In this document: positions 12,301 to 22,382 of the stretch, piece by piece
Position numbering within the stretch: position 1 is the first letter of the stretch
How the letters are laid out: every line of letters starts with the position of its first letter
Assembly (NCBI GenBank): GCA_001598975.1
Contig: BBXU01000888.1
Span: 1-64,000, forward strand
Direction: 5' to 3'
Origin: Parachlorella kessleri
Lineage: Eukaryota; Chlorophyta; Trebouxiophyceae; Chlorellales; Chlorellaceae
Length of the DNA stretch: 64,000 bases
The notes under the pieces: model-generated
The model's database searches: none
Told to the model about the DNA's origin: nothing
The model's input: the letters and a program-made list of their open reading frames with translations, nothing else
Program-made: the position numbers and the translations under genes

Positions 12301-15300
12301 CCAAGGCTGCCAATGCCCACAACTTCATTTCCTCCCTGCCCAAAGGGTGAGCATCTTCCAGTATGCTGGCCTGTAGAAACAGCTAAAAGGTGCTGTGGGA
12401 GCAGGAGTAAGAGATCTGCTTGCTGCCTGTTGTGGCCCGCGTGGATGAGTCAGGGCATGTATCTGCTTGCCCGCTGCCCCGTCAACGTTGTTGTGCCACC
12501 GAGTGGTCTAAGACAGACGGGTGGCATGGCGGGGTGGGTGGTGAATGATGTGAAGGAAGTTCAGGGGCCATTGGCTATCCTGCCTGCCTGCCTTGCAGGT
12601 ATGACACCCATGTGGGGGAGAAGGGCGTGCAGATGTCCGGCGGCCAGAAGCAGCGCATTGCTATTGCCAGGGCCATCCTGAAGAACCCAAAGGTGGGTGT
12701 CCTGAATAAATATCCAATACCGCAGGTTATCTGTTCTTTCACCCCGTTGGGCTGTGCTGTCCTGGACTGTATGCTGGCAAGCAGGGCATGGCTGCTACAC
12801 ATATGCAGAGTGGGCTTTTGTAGGTGGTACCCAGTCGTGATCCTGCTGTGCTGCCCCCGTCATTGCCACCGCTCAACAGTTACCCACCACAAGTATGAAG
12901 TTGTGGCCTCAGAGGGTGACAAATGGGTGCCATGCTGTGCTGGTGCAGGTGCTGCTGCTGGACGAGGCCACGTCAGCGCTGGACGCTGAGTCAGAGCGTG
13001 TCGTGCAGGACGCGCTGGACAAGCTCATGGTGGGCAGGACAACCGTCGTAGTGGCACACAGGCTGTCAACCATCATCCACTCAGACCTGATTGCAGGTGG
13101 GTGGCGGGGGTGGGTCGGTGCGTGAGTCTGGTCTCTGGGGAAGTAATATGTCTGTATATGCGCTATATTTGCTGTATGCGTGTCAACTTTGGGTGGGTGG
13201 GTGCTTAATTCTGGTTGCTGGGAAGTAATATGTAGGTATTTGCTATAAATATGCTGTATGCGTGTCAAGTTTGGCACATGCAAGCCTAGAGCCCACCTGT
13301 ACCATTGCAAAAGGTCCTGCAAAGTGTGCGCTTGCTGACTCACCATGATGTTTATTTGCCCGGCCCCGCTGCAGTGGTGAAAAAGGGTGCTGTGGTGGAG
13401 CAAGGCAACCACGAGCAGCTGTTGGCTGCCAATGGGGTCTACGCCACGCTCGTGGCATTGCAGCAGGCAGAGAGAGCTGTAGAGGAGGAGGAAGGGGAGG
13501 AGGAGAATGGGGTCAAGGAGATGGGCGCTGAGAAGATGGGGCGAGTTGGCTCGGCTGGCTCAGCAGAGGTGCGGCGGTGTCGCGTTGCGAGTGTGTGAGC
13601 TGTAGGTTCACAACGAGTGGGCTGACCTGAGGGTTTACCAATTAGCGCCGTGGCGTTCCGAGACCTCCGGCAGGGCTGACGTGTTCTAGCCAAGCGCGCT
13701 GCCTGACCTTCGGTGGAAGTGGTGCAACTCTTTCACCCCAAGCTGGCACAGGCCAATCGTGCCATGGCGTGCTGTTACCGTTACATGTTCCTTACCTTGT
13801 TGTGACCTTGTTGTGCAGAACGGGGCTGCATTCGAGCGCTCAGAGCTGGCACAGGCTAGCTTTGTCAGTGGCACCCTAGGGCTTGCTGAGAAGGCGGTGG
13901 AGCTGGCGGTGGTGGTGGAGGGGGCGGCTGCTGAAGCAGGGGGGGCTGCCAAGCCGCTGGCGCCCACCGTCCAGGCACAGGCAAGTGTGTTTCTTGGCGT
14001 GTTTCTGGGCCGGGCAGGTGTAGGCACTGGTGCTGCATATGTGTAATTCGTAATTTTGCACCAGCTACCACGGGAGCAGCAGTAACGGCATGATGTGACG
14101 CATGATGGCGTGAGGATGACTATTGGGCACCTTGTGTTTGCATGCAAATGACATATGTGTAGGGCCTTGCCTAATTCCCCATGTAATGTTAAAGGCGACA
14201 CTTGAAGTGGGTATGTTGCAGCCAGGGTGTGAAAGAGAAATTTTCTGTGGCTTGCAGCAAGCGGTCAGTGGGTATCGAAGATTCTTCTCCTTTCGGCGCA
14301 AGCCCAAGGGGATCAAGGACGAGACTGCGGCTGCTGACAAGAAGAAGGCCAAGGAGGAGAAACCAAAGCCGGTGAGTCGATGACATCCGCTCTCTTAGCG
14401 ATCATTAGTCACTAGGGCATATATTGATTGGCTGAGGTGATGGTTGCCTGGGTGGGAATTGTTAATGACAGGGAGGAAGTTCCTGAAAGCTCCCAGTTGG
14501 GGCTCAGTGCTCCGTGCTTGCAGTCACACGCGGTGTGGCATCTGCTTGGTCTTCTCGTTCTAGCACACTGATCAGGGGTGGTGGTGTTGTGTAGTGGAGC
14601 AGAGATAGTCTGATGAGGACAACACCAAGCCTGGCAGCGTGATGAAGTGAAGTGAACCCCTTAAATTAAAACCTTCATCTGTTGGCTGTGGTGCAGGTCT
14701 CCATCGGCCGCCTGGCAAAGCTGAACAAGCCGGAGCTGCCGGCAGCGATAACTGGCCTGTTAGGGTCGACAGGGTTGGGGGCCATGATGCCTGCCTTTGC
14801 TATCGCCTTCTCCTCCCTCATCAGCACCTTCTATAGTACAGGTAGGGACAGCCCTAGTTCCTGTGAGTGACCATGCAGTAAGCTCGTGAGTTGCTTGGCT
14901 ACGTGAGGGAAACCCGCCTCATCAGCACCGTCTACAGCACAGGTAAGGACAGCCCCATATCCCGCCAGGAAAGATGCAGTAGGCTTATCATTTGGTGGTC
15001 TGCGTGATCTGCGTGATTATAGCCTTCTTCCTGCTGGTTCAACCTTGCATGGAGCTCTTCATTAAACTCTCAATGCCCTCCGATTCTGGTCATGAGGTGT
15101 CCGTGCCACAAAGCGTATGTGCAACAAGCCTCATGTGATTCCCACTGCATTGCAGACATTGAGGAGTTGAAGGCTGGCACCCGCAAGTGGTCGCTCGTGT
15201 TCATGGGCATCGGGCTGGGCGCCCTGGTCATGGCTATGATGCAGTCGTACTCTTTTAACTACATGGGCCAGAAGCTGGCGCTGAGAGTGCGGCTGCTCAT

Positions 15301-18300
15301 GTTCGCCGCGCTGCTGCGACAGGTGCGTCGCTGGACTTGGAAGCGCCTGGGCAAGCGGGCCGTGCAGGCTTGTTTGTGGCTGCGTGGGCGTGTGCCGGCA
15401 CGCGTCGCTGCCTGTGCACAGGGGCTGGGTGCCTTTGAGTGCGCCGCACGAGCTAAGGCGGTCTATATTTCTCCGGACATATGCGTACCTCGTGCTGTGA
15501 TTTGGTACAGGAGGTTGCACTCCGAGGGTAACCAGTGTTGTTTATTAAATGTTGTATACAGGAGGTGGGGTGGTATGACGAGGAGAAGAACAGCAGCGGC
15601 GTGTTGTCATCCAAGCTGTCAGCAGACGCGCTGGCCGTTAAAGGCCAGTTTGGAGACAGCATGGGCATGGTGACTCAGGTGAGTCAGTGCTTTGAGTAGC
15701 GCTGATTCCGGTGGCGCTAGGCGCAGGGGCGGATTTGACGGGTGGAGCGCTTTGGTAACGTTACCAATTGGTGTGAATTCTTGAAGGGCCTGGGTATCCC
15801 CCTGCTGGGCCACTTACCGTCTGAGCTCCTGCCTGTGGGTTCTCTGCCCCTGCTCATCAGATATGGTGGCCCTGGTTTGGGAGTCACGCTTCATTGTTTT
15901 CGTCTTTTTTGCTGGAAGATGCCGCCAAGCCTCCCCCCCAAATCTCTCTTCTTCGCCTCCCTGCGGCAAGGCAGTTCTACCTGCTACTCATTGGGAGCCT
16001 CTTGTCGCATCACCTGGTGCGCACACACCAGACCTTCAATCAATTGCTTTTCCCTCCACCCCACGGCAGAATCTGGTGACGCTCATCGGAGGCCTGGTCC
16101 TGGCCTTTGTCTTTGGCTGGAAAATGACCCTGGTCGTGATTGGAGCGCTGCCACTGATCGGCATTGCTGCGACCATCCAGACCAAGTCCTTCATCTCAGC
16201 CTCAGGCAAAGTGAGGGCCGTCTGTTGCTGGTGCTTCCCCCGCATGTGCATGGACCTGACATGCCAGCGCTATGCAGGGTATGCTTTCACCCTCCATTGA
16301 CTTTGCAAGCCAAGTGTCAGGCAGTTGCGGTATGGCTTACTGTTTTTCTTTGTTGGGATCGCCCTTTGAGGTGCTGCTGCAAGTATGCCTGCGCACAGCT
16401 AGCAAAGTGAAGCCGTCACCGGTAATGCCTGCATACAAGCCGTCCTATGTGGTCAGGTCTGGGAAAGTAGCTCAATGCGGTCCGCAGGAGGATGAGTCAT
16501 ATGCCCAGGCCAATCAGACCGCAGCTGAAGCCTTGTCTAACATCAGAACAATTGCTGCCTTTGGCATGGAGCACCAGGTGCGTGAGTACCACCAGGCTTT
16601 GCGTACTCCAAGGCTGTGCTGAGAATGCTACAGGGCGTGCCAACTGGCGCCGTGGCATGTTGCCGGCATATCGTACAAAGCTGACGAAATGTGTGCCAGT
16701 GCCCTCTGGCGGCCTGCCCTGCACTCTGCTGACTCCCTATTCTGGATGTGTATGGACTGCGCAGGTCTTCAATCTGTATGGTGAGAAGCTGCTGGGCCCC
16801 ACCAAGGAGGCTCGCAAGCGCGCCAGCAACTCAGGTAATGCCAGGATGATCTTTCGTTGTAAAGGCTCCCACTCCCACAGGGCCCTGCCCCTTGGGATAT
16901 GTCGCGTGGGAACCGTTATGCGGTTGTAGGTGGCAACGTGTGTGAGAGAGAACTTGGCGGTTGCACGAAGCTCGGTCTGATGTGGCCTGCCCAGTCCCTG
17001 CCGCCAGCCGGGAGCTGTGTGGCGTTGTGTCTCATTGGGATATTGCCTCTAGGCGTGTGCACATCCATGTTGTGGAAGCCACTTGACCGGCCCGCTGCGA
17101 CCGGTTAGGGCGTGCAGCAATGTCATGCCCTGCAAGCCCCTGTCACTGCTTTGCCTGTCTCTCTCTGCTGCAGGTATTGGCTTTGGCTTTAGCCAATTTG
17201 CCATGTTTGGTGTCTACGCGCTGGCCTTCTGGTTTGGCGCGATCCAAGTCAAGAATGGGGAGAACACCTTTGAACAAATCCTCAAGGTGAAAACAGCATT
17301 ATTGCATGTTGCCCGTTTATGGAATCGGTTCTCGTTGTCTGCTGGTGGCGGCAAAGCCATTTGTTAGTGCAAGGTTGGCACTAAGGCGTGACAGGCAGTT
17401 GAAATCTGTTGGGATTTGGTGACGAGCGGGCTCGCCCCCCTCCTGTCCGCCTGTACTAGCCTGCCTGCCCGTCTGCCTGCTGCTCCTTTTAGATTCAGCC
17501 TTTTACATCCATAGCTGTTGCTATGTGCACCAAGCACGGTGGCAGAACTTGTTGGTGTGACTTCATGCTTATATCTGAGTGGCCTTTGTGTCTGCAGGTC
17601 TTCTTCTCCATTTTCCTGTCGGCTATGGGCGCTGCCCAGGCCCAGGCTTTCTTCCCGGATGTAGCCAAGGGCAAAGCCGCCTGCATGGTGGGTACCAAAA
17701 ATGACCCCCGTTGCAATTGGTAGTTATGTGGCCAGGTGGTCATGGATCGTCCATGTCCTGTCAGTGGAGCACAGCTTGGACCTTCGATGGGGGTGGGAGT
17801 AAGCAGCACCCACTTGCTGCAAAGGGCTCAGTGCGGCACAGTCCAGCACATGTTAAACACATACATGTATTCTCGGGTTGCGGCCGTCGCAGCAGCATCT
17901 CATCTTTTTAGGTATATTGGATATCAGCTGGTTTGAGCCCTGCATCGCCTCCCCTGCAGAATGTGTTCACCATCATCGACCGCAAGCCCCTCATCGACGC
18001 CTCCAGCCCCGATGGGAAGAAGCCGCTGGAGTGCCACGGGTCCATCGAGCTGCGGGAGGTCACATTTGCCTACCCCCTGCGGCCGGAGGTGAGGGACAGG
18101 CTGGGGTGACCTTTGGGGGGTGCAAAGGTGTAGTCAAGGCTGCTAGAATGCTGGCCGGCTGATGGGCTGGAAGCGGGGTCGGCCGGTGTTGGCCAGGCTA
18201 CGGCCTGACGCCTGAGGTCTCGCCGATGTAAGCTTATTGTGACATCTGGACCGCTGAGAGTTATGATGTTGTCTCTGGGAGCATGTGGGTGCCATGCAGA

Positions 18301-20850
18301 CATGCAGCCTGAGAGCCTTGAGGTCGGGATACTTAGCCACAAGTGTCCGCCTTCCTTGACCATGCTGCGCTGGTGTTGCTGAACAGGTGCAAGTGTTCCG
18401 CAAGTTCACCCTGACCATCCCCGCGGGCCAGATGGTGGCGCTGGTGGGCGAGAGCGGCAGCGGCAAGTCCACCATCATCGGGCTCATAGAGCGCTTCTAC
18501 GATCCACAAGGGGGGCAGGTGGGCGCCTGTAGGCCCGGCGGCATAGTCATTCAGCAAGAGTGGTTGCCTGGCAAAGCACGGCAACAGGCAGGCTGGAAAG
18601 TACTAGCAAGTGTTGGCTGAGGTGGCACGCTCTCTGACAAGCATGGACCCAACGTTTCGTCAAGGGACTTCCGCTGATGACTGTAAGGATATCTGCCTTG
18701 TTGCACCAGCTTTAAATGGCAGAGGTCGCTGCTGGGCTTGCTGCCGGCATCGAACAGCCCTGCCCTGTGGCCTGGCAGGTGCTGCTGGATGGGCGGGACT
18801 TGCGGGACCTCAACCTGCACTGGCTGCGCTCCTACATGGCGCTGGTCAGCCAGGAGCCAGTGCTGTTCAACATGAGCGTCATAGGTAGGGCCCATGGTTA
18901 TATCTGCATTGGCCGTCTGCAGGGCAGGTCATAGGCAGGGCCTATGTTGTGCTAGCATGAGTCCTCTGCAGGGGCTGACTACTGCAGGAGCGTGCGTTGT
19001 GCATGCTGGTGGGTCTCTACCCTGGTGATGAGGAGGCAAGGCAGAACTCATTGATCAGATGGGGCTTGACATGGGCGGCAGAGCTTGGGCAAGCTTGAGT
19101 TCTGTCGCAGGGTAAGCAGGAACGCTTTTCTGCACGCACGCTTCCTAAGCATCCCTGGCCAATTGGGCCCCCAGTGTCACTTGCTGCCCCCACAGCGTGC
19201 AAGCAGGAACTACGCCTCTGCTGCTGCAGAGAACATCCGCTATGGTAGGCCTGATGCCACGTTGGAGCAGGCCATGGAAGCCGCCAGGGCAGCCAATGCC
19301 CACACATTCATTGAGGCCCTGCCAGAGGGCTATGATACCAGGTGAGGGGCACAGCACAGCCAGGGAGCGAGCGTGGGTTGTCTTAGGGAGCACCTCTTAG
19401 TCACCAGGGCCGCCACCTGGCCCTAGCAGCTGCGCGCGGTGTGGCCCTCTCACCAGGTTGGCTGGCTGGGAAAGCAGCCCAGGGTGGGGCAGCGGTGCTC
19501 TGCTTGCAGGCAATATTTGGTGCCGGGCATCATCCAGATGCAGATAGAAGCGCTAGCTATCCCTACGAACGCAGACGTGCATCATGCCATCACGTCAGGA
19601 AGCTTGCAAGTCCTTTCTTTCTTTCTTTCTTGTGCAGGGTTGGTGAGAGCGGCATCCAGCTGTCGGGAGGGCAGAAGCAGCGGGTGGCCATTGCCAGGGC
19701 CATCATCAAGGACCCAAGGGTGGGTAGGCTTCTAGGGGGATTCTTCTGGTACCTTGAGGAACTTTTTTTTGTGTGTTTGGGACTGTAGCAAAGGGGAGGG
19801 GTTCGACAGCAGTGCGGTGCAGCCGTGTAGAGATGCAGGTAGGGCAGTTTAACGGAGGAGGCAGAGGAAGTAGTGGTCAGAGCTGCAACTGGAGGCGTGC
19901 TACCTAGATTTGGGAGGGCATCCCGCGCAACTCCACACTCCCAAGGACGACATCCTCCAGCAGCCGTCCTGTGTGGTGTGCTGTGCTGCGCTGCGCTTGG
20001 CTGCTGCTGTGGACGGCCTTGCATAAGGTCACACTCCCATGTCGCCATGGTCATAGATCCTTCCCCTCCCCGGTGTCTCTGCAGGTGCTGCTGCTGGACG
20101 AGGCCACGTCAGCGCTGGATGCTGAGTCAGAGCGTGTCGTGCAGGACGCGCTGGACAAGCTCATGGTGGGCAGGACAACCGTCGTGGTGGCGCACAGGTA
20201 GACAGCCCAAAAATTTTTGAGTTTGAGAGGAGTGGAGCACACTTGGTTGGCGTTGCCCAGCTGAATGTGGTTGCTTTTAATGTCCACGGTATCTGCGAAA
20301 TGTAAGGGCAGAGCGGAAAGTGCGGCTCTGACCCAAGGTGCCTTCAATCCTCCGTGGGCCTTTGCTGCCACGACGCGAGGCCCATGCTGACGTTAAAGTT
20401 ATGTGTGAAGTCTGTTGCATCTGGGCATGCTGCATCGTGAGGCTGTCAAGCGCAATGAAAGGGAGCAGGCACGGCAGCTGTATAGAGCGACAGCCATCAT
20501 GAGCCATGTGATGGGGCTCGCTGTTAAAGCAGTTGCCCAGCTATACTTGCATGGTACCGCATACGCGTGTGCTGCTGCAATCCAACATGCATCCTACATC
20601 CTGCTACGAAATCCTATGCAGGCTAAGCACGGTGCGAGATGCCGACGCCATCGCTGTGGTGGTGAAGGGCAAGGTTGTGGAGCAGGGCACGCATGACGAG
20701 CTGATGACTAAGGCCCAGGGCGCCTACGCCAAGCTGGTGAGGAACCAGATGACCCGAGGCAAGACGACCACCAAGTCAAAGGCCAAGCTGGGGCACAGCG
20801 CTGTGCCTGTTGCTCGGGTGGAAGAGGCGGAGTCGTCGGAGGGGGAGTAG
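6375..20850 (+). CDS. full-size ABCB (MDR/P-glycoprotein type) ABC transporter
   Basis: 34 exons, 4161 nt, 1386 aa: 6375-6607, 7306-7367, 7598-7689, 7913-8000, 8352-8441, 8678-8791, 9224-9349, 9554-9666, 10174-10297, 10549-10707, 11089-11160, 11481-11614, 11926-12055, 12271-12346, 12599-12692, 12949-13096, 13375-13568, 13819-13980, 14258-14371, 14697-14841, 15156-15322, 15562-15678, 16070-16210, 16488-16577, 16765-16834, 17174-17286, 17598-17687, 17960-18088, 18387-18518, 18779-18884, 19230-19341, 19638-19719, 20085-20197, 20622-20850. Order is TMD1 (about 80-400), NBD1 (401-640), a long charged linker (to 775), TMD2 (776-1086), NBD2 (1087-1386). Both NBDs have Walker [10 protein letters not shown], a signature (MSGGQ in NBD1, LSGGQ in NBD2), Walker [12 protein letters not shown] and the H-loop AHR, so both sites look catalytically competent. 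The family exports lipids or amphipathic compounds across membranes; substrate unknown. Two introns use GC donors (12056, 13981). The linker exons 17-19 are the least certain. Confidence 0.93.
6957..7079 (+). repeat. tandem duplication in ABCB intron 1
   Basis: Two copies of about 50-60 bases, one near 6957-7010 (ending GGGGACTGGCG) and one near 7031-7079 (ending GGGGACTGGCAG), roughly 70 bases apart. Both contain GGTGGC, GCAGTGCC and ATGCC in the same order. Confidence 0.75.
7285..7298 (+). repeat. 14-nt poly-C pyrimidine tract before an acceptor
   Basis: A run of 14 C directly followed by TCTGCAG at the acceptor of ABCB exon 2 (exon starts at 7306). It serves as the polypyrimidine tract, so length change here could affect splicing. 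Confidence 0.8.
12056..12270 (+). other. GC-AG intron 13 of the ABCB gene
   Basis: The donor reads CAG then GCAAGC; no GT donor near it keeps the frame. Joining 12055 to 12271 gives GKPGYTKEEI, the normal NBD sequence between the Q-loop and the signature. GC donors with a good flanking consensus are a known minor class of U2 introns. Confidence 0.8.
13138..13272 (+). repeat. tandem duplication in ABCB intron 16
   Basis: GGGAAGTAATATGT and CTGTATGCGTGTCAA occur twice, near 13138-13185 and 13220-13270, about 80 bases apart, with small indels between the copies. Confidence 0.8.
13981..14257 (+). other. GC-AG intron 18 of the ABCB gene (linker)
   Basis: The donor is CAG followed by GCAAGT, the ideal GC-donor consensus; the acceptor is CTTGCAG at 14251-14257. 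Using the nearby GT two bases downstream would shift frame and meet a stop within the next exon. The affected region is the poorly conserved linker, so this call rests on frame alone. Confidence 0.65.
14815..14980 (+). repeat. duplicated exon end and donor in ABCB intron 20
   Basis: The last about 25 bases of exon 20 plus its donor (CTCATCAGCACC ... ACAG, then GTAGGGACAGCCC, 14817-14855) recur about 98 bases downstream (14918-14956) as CTCATCAGCACC ... ACAG then GTAAGGACAGCCC. The copy keeps an intact, arguably stronger, donor. Confidence 0.85.
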
Positions 20851-22382
20851 GGTAGGCGGAGAAATATATGGAGTTTTGTCCTTCAGGGGATATGTATGAG
20901 AGGAAGCAGCGGGTTAGAAAGATCCTGCGGAGGACTCCACAGGAGGACCTAGGGGGAGTGTGAGGGGGGGCTGGCAGCATCTGTGACAAGTAGCTGGGCA
21001 ATTGTGTGTTTTGCTGTGTAGCGTTTGCTTGCCCATCGCAACTGCGTGTGGAGTTCTATTCCTGGGTTTTAGGGCTGATCCCTCTAAAGGGATACAGAAA
21101 AGCTGGGTGTCGCTTAGTCTCTAAGTTAGCAGATTTCGGCTCATACCGTACTTCGCATGCATATGCCGCCCTGATAAGACTTCCTTGCTCTCTCTTGCTG
21201 CCTGCGGGTGTCAAGTACGATTATTACTTCATTGCGTGTCTTCAGAGCTGTGACATTACCTTAGAGTGTCAGTCTTCTGCGTTGACCGGTATCAGTGGTG
21301 TAGTGTTCAGTAGTGACAGTGAGCACATCAAGCTTTGTATGGTGTCTGCCCGGCTATGGAACCGGGCATGTCATGTGGTATGGCATGGGAGCTTGACTGG
21401 CTTGTGTACAGAAGGATGACAATATTGCGTCTTCATTTCTGCACTCTGGTGCTTTTCGAGTCGTGGCTGATGGAAAACTCGCTGGGCTATGGCTTGCTTT
21501 TGACATTAGCCTGTTGACCTGTAAGAAGATTTGGCAGTACCCAACATTGCTGGTACACTGGGAGGCTGCCCCTGTGCACCAACTGCAGGGCAGGATTTGC
21601 TCCCCTCTCTCGGCACTTCCCTCACAGCAGCACAGTGCACTACAGTGAAGAAGCAGCCTGTGTGTGAGCAACATCATGCTCGTGGGTCTGTAGAGCCTTA
21701 TTGGTCTTGTAGTGCAGCAGTCTGATAAATAGGGAACCTGATCAGACAGAACTGCATGCAAAAAGGAGGATCTTGAGGTTGCTAGCAGACGGAGTACCTT
21801 GTGGTTTGATGCTGCAAGCCTCCCGTCAACTGGCCTGCCTTTTCTGGTCTTGCGTGGCGGCACAGTGGGAACCGGCTCCCTCGCAGTGCAACTGTCAGTG
21901 CCATGGTGTTTATAGTCACTGTGTCCATACTGTCGGTTGCTGCTTATATATTGGTTACAAGCAAGTCCAACGTCACATGACTGGCATGTTTGGCCTCCAG
22001 CGTCAGTTCAGGGAAAATCTTCTCGTTGAAAAAGGATGCCTACACCAGGCCCTGGAGGGCGGGGGGACAAGGTTTAATCCCCTGCCCCCTCACCCTGCCC
22101 ATCCGCGACCCCACGAAATGTAGAACCAAATACCCACGGCTGCCCTGCGCCTGGCCTCTGTTAAAGCCAGCCGCCGAGCAGCGCGAGGCAAAGCGTACAC
22201 CGACAAGCTAGCTAGCAAAAACCTGCAACGACAGACTTTCGGTGGCAAGGGAGCGAGCAGCGGCCATGCTCAAATGTCAGCTGCCTACTGCTGCTGCTCC
22301 ACTGCCTCGAGCGCAGCCGCAGCCTCCAAGGCACACAAAGTAGCAGCTCAGCCTACAAGCCGGCAAGCAGCGGGCGCAGCGC
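20851..22382. other. convergent intergenic region, ABCB / Lhca
   Basis: About 1.5 kb between the stop of the transporter (plus) and the stop of the minus-strand Lhca gene. It holds two 3' UTRs. Open frames here have no composition or motif support. A TGTAA occurs near 21518 on the plus strand, about 670 bases after the ABCB stop, a possible but distant polyadenylation motif. Confidence 0.4.
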
